Assembly (NCBI GenBank): GCA_001584585.1
Contig: LSYV01000022.1
Coordinates: 9,442-73,441, forward strand
From: Gonium pectorale
Taxonomy: Eukaryota; Chlorophyta; Chlorophyceae; Chlamydomonadales; Volvocaceae
Direction: 5' to 3'
Length of the DNA: 64,000 nucleotides
Shown one piece after another: positions 34,101 to 47,600 of this stretch (position 1 is its first letter; every line of letters begins with the position of its first letter). Under the pieces are notes generated by a model. That model saw only the letters and a list, made by a program, of their open reading frames with translations, was not told where the DNA came from and made no database searches. The position numbers and the translations under genes are program-made.

Positions 34101-37100
34101 CGGAAGCGGAGGCAGCGCTCGGCGGCGGCAGCACCAGCGACGGCGCCGCCTCCACCTCGCGCAGCAGCCGCCGCGGCGGCGGTGGCGGAGGAGGAGGAGC
34201 CGGCGCCTCCTCTACCTCCTCACCGCCGCGGACGCCCCAGCTGTCGCACCTCACTGGCGGCTTGGACGGAACCTCGCCGGGGACCCCCGCCACGGGCGAC
34301 GTCGCTTTTGCGGCCAACGCCTTTGCCGGCGGCCCCGCGACCCCGTCCGTGGACCTGAGTCCGAGCCGGCTGGAGACGCCCCGCTCGACGGCCAACCGGG
34401 GCACTGCCCTTCGTCGCGGCACCTCCGCGCTCTTCCTCAGTCGCAGGGTGCGCGCCTCCGCCCGCAGCCGCAGCCGCCCCGCGACGCCCACCACCCCGCG
34501 CTCCGCCGTTGCGGCGGCGCTGGCGGCCGCCGCCATCGACGGCGCCACGGTCGTCATGGACGGCAGCGACGGCGAGGGCGAGGGCGGCGGAGGCGGAGGC
34601 GCGCTGTCGTACTACCACCCCTCGGGCCTGACGTTTGTGGACCTCGGCGGCACGGTGCCGCACGGCCCCTCCCTGGAGGGCCTCCAGCCGATAGACCCGG
34701 CGGCCGTGGCGGCAGAGGCAGCGTCCAACGCCGCCTTTGAGACGCTGGCGCGCCGCCACGGCAACCGGCCCACGCTGCGCGCGCTGAGGGCCCTGCAGGC
34801 CGCTGTCCACATGGCCTCGCCCGTGGGCGGCCTCGCGGCGGCGGGTGGCGCCAGCCGCGCAGCCAGCCGGGCGGTCAGCCGCGCAGCCAGCCGCGCCGGG
34901 AGCGCCTCCACGGTCGCAACTACCACCATCACCCTTGCCTCGCCCTCGCGGCCAGGCACGTCCAACGCGCGCCGCCGCGCGGGGCTGACCTCCGCCAAGT
35001 CCGTGCGGGCGGGCGCCGCCTCGCGGCCGTCCTCGCGGCCCGCGTCGCGGCCCGTCTCCCGAGCGACGTCGCTGCACAGCCCCGGGCCCGGGGACGGCCG
35101 CTCGCGCTCGCGGCCGGGGACGGCACGGAGCGTCGTGCGCGTCGGGGAGGAGGCCGACCCATGGGACGACGCCACGCAGGCCTCGTCGGGGAACGGCAGC
35201 AGCGGGGAGGAGGAGCGGGCCGGCGGGCGGCGGAGCTCGCGCAAGGGACAGGGGCAGGGCGGCCGCTCGCGCAGCGCGCGGGGACGCGACCCGCCGGCGG
35301 GTCCGGGTCCGGGCCCGGGTCGGCGCTCGCGCCTGTCGCACGCTGGGTCCGTGGCCGCGAGCGCGGGTGGCGGGAACGGCCGGCGCGGACGCCGGTCAGT
35401 CGTTGGGCCGTCCGAGGCGGGGGCGCACGGCGGGCGCAGGGCGTCCAGGGCCTCCACGCCGCGCTCCTCCTACAGCGCCAGCGTGCGGGGCCTGCTGGAG
35501 TCCTCGGATGAGGACTCGGACGACAGCGTGCCGCTGTTCAGCCCCGGCGCCGCCGGCGGCGCCCTCGCCGCCAACGTCAGCGCCCGGGCCCGCTCCGCCA
35601 GGTCCGTGCGCAGCGTGCGGTACGGCTCCCCTGAGCCCGCAGCGCACAGCCCAGGCGGCGGCGGCGGCGGCGGTGGCGGCGGCATGCGCTCCGTGCGGGT
35701 GTCGGGGACGGGCGCTTCGCCCGGCAGCGTACGGCACGTCAAGATCACGGACGAGGGCAGCATGTACGGCGGCGGTACAGAGGCCGGCAGCCCAGCGCCG
35801 CAGCCGGCCCGCAGCCCCTTGCCCACCTGGGACGGTGCAAGCCCACTCGCCCCCGCCGCAGCCACTGGCGGCGGCTCGCCCCGTGCCGCTGGCAGCGCTG
35901 GCCCCGCCAGCCCCGCACGCGCCGCCGACACAGCGATCACGCCGCGCCTGCTGACCCGGCCGACTGCGGCCGCCGCGGGTGGCGGCGGCGGCGGAGACCT
36001 CCCATCGCCGTCCAGGTCGGCTGCCGCCGCCGGCATGGGAGTGAGCGCCGTCACGGGCGGACCCGTGGGTCGGGTCGGCATCGCCGGGATGGCGTCTGGT
36101 CTCATGGCGGCCAACCTCAGCCGCCACTACAAGCTGGCGGGTCACCGCTGGAACCCCGCCGCCCCGGGCGCCCTCCGGCCGGACTATGGCGTGGAAAGCG
36201 ACTATGTGGCTGGGACGTACAACCCGGATCTGATAGAGGCGGTGGCGGCGGCGCGCCAGGCCGAGGAGGAGACGGGCGAAGAGGTCGCGGTGGATTACCG
36301 CACGCCCGTGCACCTCGCCGTTGTCGCTGCGACGGCGGGCGCGGCGCCGCCAATGGCACCGCCAACGGCGGCGCCTGGACCGCGAAGCGGCGGCGGTGGC
36401 GGCGGAGCCGATGGTGGAGACACGGGCGGCGGAGTCGGGGGGCAGCACGGCCAGGATCCTCCGACAGTCCCAGTCCCTGTCGCTGGCGCTGCAGCCCTCG
36501 GGCCCCTTGCGTGTCAACGTCGGCGGCGGCGCTGACGCCGCGTCAACGGCAGCGCCGTCGGCGGCGCCGTCGCCTACCGCCGCTTCGCTGCCGCCGTCGT
36601 CGCCGTCGCGCCAGGCGGGCGAAGAAGGCGCCGCAATTGCAACCGAGGCAAGCACGCCGGCGCCGGCTGGGGCACCGGTGCCGGCATCGTTGCCACCGGC
36701 GGCTGGAGGGCGGGCAGGCGACGCCGTGCGGTCAAGGACGGCGGGCGCAATCGCTGAGGCCCTGAACCCCATCTCGAAAGCCATCACGCACGTGACCTCC
36801 CTGGCGGCGGCCAAGGGCTCGGAGCCGCCGGTTCCGGTGCAGATGCTGCACACGGCACGCGCCGCTGGGGGTGCCGAGGCTGACGCCGTCCGCGGCGGCA
36901 GGGTGCCGCTGCCGCGGACGCTGCGCCGCCCAGCCCTGTCGGCCAGCCAGCACACCGCGGCGCTGGCCTCGTCAGCGGCCGTGGCGGCGACGGCGCGGCA
37001 TCTGCTACCCGTCCGAAGCGGCCCAGCGACAGGCAGCCACTCGGAGCCCGGCGGCGCCGTCAGCGGCAGCATTACGGGCTCCGGCAGCAAGGCCCACTTG

Positions 37101-37658
37101 GGCCGCACCGGGGCGCGTGCCGACGGCGTTGGCTCTGACCGTGTTGGCTCGCACGTGCTGCGGCCATCTCAGTCGGTCTGGGGTCGCGAGGACCTGGACG
37201 AAACCGACATTCTGCTGCCCCTCCACCAGCACCTTGCCGCCGCCAGCGCGGCGGCGGGCGGCGTCGCTGCCGCAGCAGCAGCGCCGGGGGCTGCCTCGCT
37301 GCGTCATGCGAGCAGCCGCGGGCCCTGGGCGCTGGGCAGCTCGCCCACCGCCGCCGACGGCGCCGCCTCCATGGCGCCGCCGCTGGCGTTGACGGTGCCG
37401 CCACCCGTGGCAGGCAGGCGTGCCACGACGGCTCCCGTGGGACGCCGGTCGCCGGGGCCGTTGCCGGCGGCGGCGGCGGCGGAGCCGCGGCTGTGGCGGG
37501 GCGACCCCTTTGACCTGAAAGCTGCATTCCCGAACAGTGAGAAGGTGTACCGCCTGGTCAGTGACGTGCGGGAGAGCTCTCGGCTGCTGCGCGCCGTCGA
37601 GAAGGAGATAACGCCGCACGAGTACCGAAGCAAGATGCGGCGGGGCGTGGTGCTGTGA
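31145..37658 (+). CDS. Large disordered protein, unknown function
   Basis: Exons supported by phase and splice sites: 31145-31252 (YYSRRTRQLTPLEKKLE), 31425 up to the gap at 31747, gap to 32391, 32660-33203, and 33503 to the stop at 37658. The 5' end is not resolved. Ordered-looking parts are an early helical segment (ALRRELLRRARETGLAEEAA), AFFNLSLLPTSVAGF, a coiled helix ending ARWGPAFLDRILAAEEAG, ERLTFLANKLQVPVEMLIGL, HYKLAGHRWNPAAPG and a C-terminal NSEKVYRLVSDVRESSRLL segment. Between them lie about a thousand residues rich in Ser, Arg, Gly and Ala, with repeated SRAASRA/SRPASRP motifs near 34850-35060. I recognise no family. The reading frame changes near 36.3 kb without an obvious intron, and again across the N gap, so assembly errors are likely. 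Confidence 0.65.
31747..31766. other. Assembly gap (20 N)
   Basis: Twenty N inside a GC-rich coding exon. The frame before the gap (position 31425 as first base of a codon) is not the frame after it, so either the true gap length is not 20 or another error lies nearby. Confidence 1.
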
Positions 37659-40600
37659 GGCGTGGGGCGCGACGCGCGAGCTGCAACGGCGTGCGAGCGG
37701 GGGGGGGGGTAGTTGCGGGGTTTGTTGCTGCCATGTCGTTCGGGCCAGACGCGTCGGGTCGTGTGGCCCTCTGGCAGCGTTTGCAGGCGGTCTGAGCTTG
37801 GTTACCCAGTGCAGCTAAGCGGAACGGTTATGCACGCACCCTGGGGCAGGTGGCATAGAAAGAGCCTGCGCTCGTTGCTGTGTGGACCCGTGTGAGGACG
37901 GTCGCACGGCTGTTGGGGGCTCTGGAGCGCGCACAGCAAAGAGCGCAAACGTGCCCGCATGGGTTGCAGTGAACGCTTTGTTGCCCTCGGACCTGGCAGC
38001 AAGTACCGTCAGCGGGAGACCGTGCCGAGCGCTGGGTGCCTAGGTGACTTGTGCATGCTGGTCTGTTGTGGATAACAGGCATGGAGCTCTTGGCGCCGCA
38101 GCGCAGGAGGAGAGGGCGGGTTTGGCGGGTGGCAGGTTGCGTCTAAAATGGAGGTTGGCAAAGAGTGGGCGTGAGGGTGAGGACGAGGGTGAGTCGTGGG
38201 GGTTGTTGGAGGAGCCCCGGAGGCCGCCGCCGTGGTTACGTACGCCAGGTGTTTTCTTCCGTGAGGCAAAGGATGTACGGTGCTTGCGTGCTGGGTGTAT
38301 GCGCGGGGAGAGGGCGCCGCGGATGTTGTCGGAGGGGGACCGCAAAGCGTCACGTCGGCCGGGCCCCTGGCGGTGCTGCCCCAGGCTGCCGCAAGCAGGC
38401 AAGTACGTGTGCGCCGCCACACGGACCGCGCAGGAAACAAATGTATGATTTCGATGATGACCAGGCGGCGGCTCGCCTCTTTACCTGCAGGCTACTCGCG
38501 GCGGCTCAGCATGTGCACGGGGCTGCTTCTGTTCCTGCCGCCATCTTGTTTTTGGCCTGCTGGCCCCATCAGGGCAGCGCGGCGCGGCGGTCCGCCAGAG
38601 CGCGTGGGCGCCCGAGGTCGACCCGGGTCGGTCGGGAGGCTGGAGCTCATTCCCACACCGTCATGGAGACGCCGCAGGTCGCGAGGGCGCATGCCGACCC
38701 GACCCGACTGGGCCTCGCAGCGGCGCAGCCCGCGGTGTTGTGGTTGTTTTTTGGTGGCGGCGGCTGCCGGGGGTGCCTGTCGTGCAGCCGTGAGACCGTG
38801 GTTGGAGCATCGACGCCTCACCAGCGGGCTCAGCATGTGGGCACTGCTCAGCAGCCTGACGGCGCAGCCCACGCTTCGTGGTCGGGTGTTGCCGGGGAGA
38901 GGATTGTTTAAGTCGACGTACGTTTTACATGACAGGCGTCGAGTGTAAAGTAAGCACGTTGTGCTGCGGAGACCTCGCCGCCAAGTTGCCCCTTCGGGCA
39001 GCCCCCATCTCCGTCCTCTCCAAACTGCGACGCCGGGATCCCACCTGGGTTCTCCGCGCACCAGACTGACCAGATAGATACGGTTCCCAGCGGCCTTGCG
39101 TCTGGTGCCGGAGAGTCGCGAGCGACGCCCAGGTGCCCCTCCCTTCTTAGCTGCTGTTCTGTTATGCCACATTCGATGCCAACCCCACACATGCAACTCA
39201 CATCACAAGTCACTCCCAGCGGCGAAGCGCTTGCAAAACCAAAACGTGCCAGTCCGCTCCGCGTCTCAACTGCACACGCGTGAAGCTCCTCACCTCTTCA
39301 CATAAGCGCTCAATCTAATTGACACACATCCCAGGACGGCAAAATGGCCCCCGCTTTTGGCGGGCAACGTATATGTTATGTGCTGTTGCGCACGCGCGGG
39401 TGTACGGACGTACCGTACGATGAAATGCAAGCCATTTTAGCAGCCAGTCCCATGAATATGCTGCGCAGCATACATCATCAGCATCATCAGTAGCATCAGC
39501 AGCGTCGAGGCAACGCGGCAACGCGGAGGATCGCCTTCCGGTCCCGCAGTACCATGGCCATGTCTGCTCGGTGTACGGCGTACGACAGGATACCCAGTGC
39601 CGTACGGCCGAACGGCGTTGGACGGCCAGCACGGCCCGACCAGCAACGACCAGCGAGCGCCAGACCCAAATAATCGCAGAGGCGATCGCGCTCCCTCGCC
39701 CCGCCAGCTAGGACCTAGTCGCGGGACCGAGCATCCCTGGGCAGCGCGCACGGTTGCACCGCATCGCACCTACGAGCCTGCCCCCACTTGAACAGCATTG
39801 TATATCATCGTACGAGGTGCAACCGCGCCAACAAAGCTTCCAATCAAAACCACAGGGCGCACATGACTGCCGAGTATCCGCCCAACGGATACCCGCGGCA
39901 GTCCCGCCGTCCCTTTAGCTGTCAGCACCAGGGGCGTATACAATGCCGTACAGCTTACCGGGCGCCGTACAGCAGGGGCGTTACGCGGCGGCCAGGCGTC
40001 CGGGTTCGCCGACCACCGCCAAAGCGTCTTCAGTGGGTCCAACCCTTTCAACCCCCTCAGTTCACAGGCACCTAGATGCACAAGTAGTAACTACTAACGC
40101 AGACGGCGCTCCTTTCATACGATGGCAACGGGAGACAACAGACGGCTTTCAGCCCAGCTTTCAGAGGTATGCACCTGCATGCGGTTTGGGGCGCGTGCCA
40201 GCCGCGCGGAGCCCCGCGGACCGTTTTTGGAGCCCCGCGCCATTCGACAACGCCCCAGACGGCCGCGCCGCGGCGGCCACGCGAAACCCAGCGACGCGCC
40301 CACCAAACACCCGCCTCGTGCCACCAATCCTGCCGGACAGCAATGGCCGCGGGATGCAATCGCCAGGAAGCCTGAGCCGGAAGGGCAGCGGAGCAGGTGC
40401 GTCACGGTACTCGGGGAGTCATGCCAGTCGCCACGCAACCATATTGTGCCCCTACATGTCCCGGACCAGGACCGCCCGCCGCCGCAGCGCGGAGCTCCAA
40501 GCGCGCCGCCTTGGCTCCCTTGCAGCCGTCCTCTGTGCCGCATACGAAATGAATACGTCCATCGCCGCCGTTCCGGCGCCATTGGGGCAGGACAGGAAAC

Positions 40601-41603
40601 GGAGCCCCCCCCCCCGCAGGGCCCCAAGAGGCAGCCCCCACGCTGGCCGCGCGCTCCCCACTCGAGCTGCTGCCCGTTCTCGCCGCGCCCGCGGTCCCGC
40701 CGCCTGCGCCGGCGTCTGTTCCCCCCTCCCGGCACAGGGCGGGTGTCGCCCACGCTCCTTACGGAGAACACATGAGAGTCCAAGAATGTGAAAAACAAAA
40801 TGCCGCTCGCACTCAGCTCCGCTGACCAAACGCACATCAAAACACCAAATGCCCTGGCGGTGTGGCCGCGTGACAAAAAAAGCGCCGCGTCTCGCTGGGC
40901 CGGCGCCGCGCCTCAACTGTACGACTGCAAACACGAAAGCACACCAGAGGGAGTACGGCATAGCACACCGGGGAGAAGACGGCATTCGCATGCCGGCCAG
41001 GCTGTGCCGTGCACACGCGAGAACCGTCGCCCTCAATGGGTGGCTTTACCATTAAAAAAGGCAGGTCAAGGAGATTCTTCCACGCTCATTCTTGTGGGTT
41101 CACCGCATCCCACTGCAGCCCCGTCCCCGCATTATGCTTTCACAGAATCCCAAATGTCGCACCGTACTGCGCACAGTACGGACGACGTACGCTCCCCACG
41201 CCCTGCGCCAGAACTCATGCGCCATCGTACCCACCCTGTGCGTTGAGGTTCCCATAACGGAGTGCTCAGAAGATCCCAACCCATGCTTTGGGGCACCGGC
41301 GGAGCTCAAACCCCACCAACCCCAGACGAAGGCGGAACGCCTCCGACCTCGCGGCGCTCCGCCCCGGCGCCCCGACCGACCGGGCAACTAATAACCACCT
41401 CAACCACCAACCGCCCTACGTCTGCCTCAGCCTGCAAGGCCACGGGTCCATCGGGTCCTCGAGCCCAGCCGGCTCCTTCCCTGGCAGCAGGCCCCCAGCT
41501 GGAGCAGCCCGTGGCCCGCGCCTGCCCTGCCCTGCCTTGACGATCGCACGCCAGTCACACAGTAGCGGAGGCCAGACTCGCAGCCGCGCGGGGTTGGCCC
41601 CCG
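37659..41603. other. Intergenic between convergent genes
   Basis: About 3.9 kb holding the 3' UTRs of the disordered-protein gene (+) and the kinase gene (-). A CATCATCAG-rich patch lies near 39474-39503. No gene with recognisable motifs was found on either strand. Confidence 0.5.
38944..38948 (+). promoter_or_regulatory. Candidate TGTAA polyadenylation signal
   Basis: The first TGTAA I see after the 37658 stop, implying a 3' UTR of about 1.3 kb, long but not exceptional for this group. Confidence 0.35.
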
Positions 41604-44600
41604 TCAGTTGGGCTCCTCGGTGATGGTGGGGCACTCCCGCGGCCGGCTGCAGCTGCTGCGGACCCGGCCGGGCGCGGGCCCTGCGCCGCCGCCTCCGGCG
41701 CCCAGCCCCGACAGCTGCCGCTGGAGCTGCAGCTGCAGCAGCCCGTGGCTCAGCTGGGGGCTCGTGCCGCACACGCTCGAGGAGGCGAGCAGCAGGCCCG
41801 AGCTGGCGGCGGCGCTGGCGGCTGCGACCGCCGGCAGGGGGGCTGACGCGCCTGACGCGCTGCCGCTGCGCGACCCGCCGTCGGGGCTGCCAGAGGCGAC
41901 CGCCGCCGCCGCTGCCGCCGCTGTCCAGACACCGCGCGGACCGCTGTACAGTGGCGCGGACCGCGCCTCCCTGTCCTCCAGCTCGCCCACGCCGTCGTCG
42001 CCATCGTCGCCGCCGTCACCGTCGCCGCCGCCGGCACCACTGGCGTCGGTGGCGGCGGCGTAGGCGCCACTGGCGTCGGTGGCGGCGGCGTAGGCGCCGG
42101 ACGTGGCGGTGGCGGAGACCAGGCCGCTCAGGCTTGCGCTGACGCAAAGGGCCTGCGGGAACTGCGCCCCTGCCACCGTCGCCGCCGTCGCGACGCTGCC
42201 GCTGGCTGTACGGCACCGTGTGACGCCGCTGCCGCCGCTGCCGTACGGCATGGACATGCCGTCGGCGCAGCCAATGGCGCCCGCAGGGCTGCTGTTCTGC
42301 CGTACGGGCACCTCGTGGACCCGCCCCGGCGACCTGCTAAACGGCGACGTCGACTGCGCCAGCGGCAATTTAACCGTCGCCGTCTGCGCGAGTGGCGACA
42401 CCGCCAGAGCCGTCTCCTCTGGCTTGCGCCCTGCCAGAGGCGCCACCGTTTGCTGCCCCAGGCGCACCAGCAGCTCCGCCACCACAGCATTAGCCATGGC
42501 GGGCTGCGCCGCCAGCGCCGCAGCGATGGCGGCGGCGCCGCTACCGCCACTACGGCGGCCGGATCCGTCGTCGGCTGCGGCTGTGCTGCCGCCGCCGCCG
42601 GCGCTGCCGTTGCCGGCACGAACCACCTGCGCCAGCACTGCCGTCAAGGCGCCACCGTCGGGCGGTGTCTGCCCGGCGGCGGCGGCGGCCGCCGCAGGCC
42701 CCATCGTCGCCGTTGCTGACGGCATCGGCGGTGTCACAGACTCCTCGGGCACAGACGCAATGCCCAGGAACGATGGCCCACGGGTAACCGACCGCCGCAC
42801 CCGGGTGTTGTGGTGGTGGTGGTTGTGATGTAGTTGGTTGTGGTGGTTGGCCGTCGAAGCCCCGCCGTGCAGCGGCAAGGCGGCGCCGCCGTACTTTACC
42901 GGGCTGTGTGGTAGCGCTGCCCCCGCCGGTGGCGGCGGTGGCACCGCCGCCACCATCCCGGGAGCGGTCGGATGGCGGCAGGTCTCGGCGCTGAGTCGGG
43001 AGCGAGTGGAGGATCGGCCCGTCAGCTCGTGGCTGCCACGGCGGCCGCCGCTGCCAGCCAGCTCAGCGGACAGGCGTTGTACGGTGACGGGTATGGGCCC
43101 TGTGGCGGCGCGATGGAGCCGGTGCGCCTGATGCGCCGGCTGCGGCTGCGGCGGCACGAGCGGCGCCGCCGCCGCCGGCTGGGCCATCGAGACAAAGGTG
43201 AGGGCGCCCGAGGGCGCGACGGAGAACGGCAGCGAGGCGTTCGTCTCCTGGCTCAGGCGGCTCGAGGCCCTGGATGGGTGGGCGGTTGGCGGTTGGTCGT
43301 TGGTGGTTAGGTGGCGAGGATCGTACGGCGGCCGAGCGGCGCGGTGCGGGCCAGCAAGGGGGTCCCGCAACGACCCCTCCTACACACTCTGCAACCAACC
43401 ATCGCTACGGTGCCGTACGGGCCGTCAGCGGGTACGGCAGGGGAATACGGCCATGACCCAACTCAATGAAACCCCCGCCCGCGGCCCCCGCCCCATCCCC
43501 CGTTAGGGGCGGGTGGCCCCTCCCCCTCCCCACGCCCCCCGCGTGGGCTCACCTCGTGGGCCGCTCCATGCTGATGCTGACGTGCGAGCCGCCGCCCGCC
43601 GCGGCGCCCTCCTGCCGCACGCGCGCCTCCAGCAGCGCCAGCTGGCGCATCAGGTCGGCGAAGGTGGGGCGGTCGTGCGGCGAGGGCGCCATGCACTCCT
43701 GGCTGATGCGGACAATGTCCTCGCACGCGTCTGGGGGGAGGGGCAGCGTGGCGGGGAGGGGGGGGGTGAAGGGAAAGGAGAATGAACAAGGGCGGGGGGG
43801 GGGAGATGGTGGGGTGGGGAGGACGGTGGCTGGGGGGTGCGGGAGTTCCCCAAACATGGGTACATGGCCTGATAGTGGTGGGCTGGGCGCCAGCAGGGNN
43901 NNNNNNNNNNNNNNNNNNNNNNNNNNNNNNNNNNNNNNNNNNNNNNNNNNNNNNNNNNNNNNNNNNNNNNNNNNNNNNNNNNNNNNNNNNNNNNNNNNNN
44001 NNNNNNNNNNNNNNNNNNNNNNNNNNNNNNNNNNNNNNNNNNNNNNNNNNNNNNNNNNNNNNNNNNNNNNNNNNNNNNNNNNNNNNNNNNNNNNNNNNNN
44101 NNNNNNNNNNNNNNNNNNNNNNNNNNNNNNNNNNNNNNNNNNNNNNNNNNNNNNNNNNNNNNNNNNNNNNNNNNNNNNNNNNNNNNNNNNNNNNNNNNNN
44201 NNNNNNNNNNNNNNNNNNNNNNNNNNNNNNNNNNNNNNNNNNNNNNNNNNNNNNNNNNNNNNNNNNNNNNNNNNNNNNNNNNNNNNNNNNNNNNNNNNNN
44301 NNNNNNNNNNNNNNNNNNNNNNNNNNNNNNNNNNNNNNNNNNNNNNNNNNNNNNNNNNNNNNNNNNNNNNNNNNNNNNNNNNNNNNNNNNNNNNNNNNNN
44401 NNNNNNNNNNNNNNNNNNNNNNNNNNNNNNNNNNNNNNNNNNNNNNNNNNNNNNNNNNNNNNNNNNNNNNNNNNNNNNNNNNNNNNNNNNNNNNNNNNNN
44501 NNNNNNNNNNNNNNNNNNNNNNNNNNNNNNNNNNNNNNNNNNNNNNNNNNNNNNNNNNNNNNNNNNNNNNNNNNNNNNNNNNNNNNNNNNNNNNNNNNNN

Positions 44601-47600
44601 NNNNNNNNNNNNNNNNNNNNNNNNNNNNNNNNNNNNNNNNNNNNNNNNNNTCCCTCCCTCCCGCCCGGCATGTTTCGCCGTCATCCATCGCTAACTCGCT
44701 TCTTCCGCTGCTGTCGCCGTCCACCTGCCCGCCCCGTAGGTCAGTACAAAGTCATGATTGGGTCAGTGCCGTTGGGGAAGTCCGCCCCAACCCCCACCCC
44801 TCCACCAGCTGCGCTCCGCACCCATCCCACCTTGCGACCACGTCAGGTAGCTGCTGCAGCCGCCCTGCGCCGCAATCATGACGATCTGGGCGGCGTGCAG
44901 TCCCTCGTACGGCCGCTGACCGTGGTGCATCTCCCTGCGGGGCGGGGCGGGGCGCCGCAGGGGGCAGGGGGAGGGAGGCAGCAGGCGGGGCGCTTGCTTG
45001 TTTTAGGCGCTTTGCGACAGGGGGCGACGCGTCGACGGAGCTGCGCGATCTACAGTTTTGAGGACACAAGACGGGTTTTTGTGCGGTCGGGCCGGATCCG
45101 AGGTGCTTCTGCGACAACGCGCACAGTGCCACCGAGCCGCCCACACAACGGCGCCCACACAACGGCGCCACGGCATCCCCCAATGCCCGGCCCAATTCCC
45201 TCCTTCGCCCCGCCCCGCCCCGCCCCGCCCCGCCCCAGGCACCACAGGCGCTCACCACAGCATGACGCCAAAGCTGTACACGTCGGAGGCGGGGAACAGC
45301 TGCCCGTGCAGCAGGCGCTCCGGCGCCATGTACACCAGCTGCGGTTTTCGTGAAGGGCAAAGGCAAGCTCAGGGGTCAGGCGCACGGGGGCGGTTGGGAA
45401 CCAGGGTTGAGCAGGAGCGGGCTGAAGCCGGCAGCATCCGGGCAGGGGCAGGGGGGACCAGCAGGGGCACGGGGACGGTGTGTGTGGTGTGGGCGGGGGC
45501 GCTTGGGCGCCCACCACCCAACCGGGTGGTGACGGTGCACGGGCGCAGCCACAGCCGCGGTGCAACCTCGCCAGCGCTGTCGGTGGCAGCGACCCAGGGG
45601 TCGGTGCCCAGTGCCCGTGGTCCACGGTCCGCGGCCCTCACCGTGCCCCAGGGGGCGTTGGAGATGTGGTCCTTGCAGCAAAACTGCGCCAGGCCAAAGT
45701 CGGACACCTTGGCCACGTAGCCCCGCCGGTCCTTGCGGCTATTGATTAGGAGAACGTTGGCGGGCTGGGGGTGGGGCGGGTGGTGGGGGCGGTGGGGGCG
45801 GGTGGCGAAGATGGAAAACGGGCCGTACCGCGTGATGCGGGGCGGGTGGGGGCAGGGGCAGGGGCAGAGACGAGAGGGGGAGGACAGGCGGCGGAGAGGG
45901 CGTGCGGAGCGGAGCGTGTGGATCGGACAAAGAGAGCTGTTGTGCAGTGGTGAGTGCGGGGCGCGTGGCTGACTCGGCCAGGCGTCTCTCTCTCTCTCTC
46001 TCTCGCTCTCTCAAGAGCGAGGGCAGGGGAAGTGGGCGAGCCGAGCGACTGGTGCAGGGCGCTGCTGGAAGTGTGTGGGGGGGAGGGGAAGCGGGGAGAC
46101 AGGGGGGGGCGCCGACAACGCCCCCCTGGGGGCGGACGGCTGCAGGCGTCGGGAGGCGGGGACGCACAACGGCGCGGCGCTGCCGCGCTGCCGTGCACAG
46201 CACGGCAGCCGTATGGCCGTACCTTGAGGTCCCCGTGCAGTACGTTGTTGGAGTGCAGGTGAAACATGCCCTGCGCCACCTCCCGGACCTGGACGGTGTT
46301 AGCATGCGGGAGGCGCAGGGGGGGGACAGGCTCAGCACGAGGGCGGGGATGCTGGGGTCGGGGGCCCGGCACTCCCGAGGCCGCCGGGGCAGTGCCTCGG
46401 ACCAGTCCTACGGGGCCCGCCGACCCTCCGTGCTGTCCCCTCCGCAGTCGCGTGCCCCCATGGCCCCAAGCCAGTTCTCCCATGCAGCTGCTCCTGTACG
46501 TCCCCTCGCATCCTTTCCTTGCGTTGGCCCAGCTCCGGACGCAGGTTCCATCGAGCCCCTCACCACGCACACCGCCACACGGGTGCTTCCCAGCACGCCA
46601 TACCCGACACGCCCAGGCCCCACAACCGGCACACACGCACACGCACCCCTTACCTTTGCTAGCTACCCCTTGGACCTGTCTTCTGCACTCCGTACCGCAA
46701 ACGTAACACGCACGCACATCCGCATGACGTAACACACGCCCCACACACACCACACGCGTTGTTCCTTTTCAACACACCACACGCTAGCATGATTAGACAA
46801 GTCTTAAACACGCCCGAACCGCCTACGTTGCGCACACGCACACGCGGCCCGCGTCGTATGCGTTTTCCCTTCCAACACACGCGCCCCGTAACACGCACAC
46901 AAGCGCGCCCCGTAACACGGGCGCGCCGCACCGTGCGGATGAGCGCCCGCAGCGCCAGCTTGGGCCCCCAGCGGCTGGCGGGCTTGAAGATGCCTCGCTG
47001 TATGGCCGAGTGGAGCGACCCGTGGTCGCAGTGCTCCATCACCATCTGCGCGATGTAGTGCCCCGGCTTGGCGCCCATGCTGGCCAGCACCTCGCGCACG
47101 TCCGTGAAGGTGCACTTGCGGCCAAAGGGGTCGCCGAAGCCGTCGTCCGAGTGGAACGAGTCCAGCCGGGCGGGCAGACCCAGGGCGGCCAGATCGCCGC
47201 TGGCGGGCCGGCTGGGGCAGCAGGACGGCGGCGCCGCGCCCGCGGCGCCGGGGCTGGTGGTGAGGAGCTGGGCGCTGCTGCGCGCCGCCGTGACCTCGGC
47301 GCCAGCCGGGGCCCCGGCGGCCTCGGAGGGGCGGTAGAGCAGGCTGTTGGACGTGTCGGCGGCACCCTGCCGGATGCCGCTGTGGCTGGGGTTGGGGTTC
47401 CGCGGCCGCGTCTGCGAGTGCTGGTGGTGGTGGTGGTGGTGGTGATGGAGGGGCAGCGACGCCATCGTCGGCGGCTGCGACAGGGAGCGGCCCGCGGAGG
47501 CAGCGTGCTGCAGGTGCACGCTGCAGTCCTGGGACGCATGGATCGTCCGCTCGTCCAGTACGGCAACCTGTAGAGGCCGTACGAAGCACGACAGCACTCG

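Noticed and set aside
34220..35457. Long Arg/Ala-rich frames on the minus strand
   Set aside because: They mirror the Ser/Arg-rich coding exon on the plus strand, which has upstream and downstream exons in phase.
43463..45353. Long frames crossing the 752-N gap
   Set aside because: They exist only because N codons hold no stops. The real exons are those of the minus-strand kinase.
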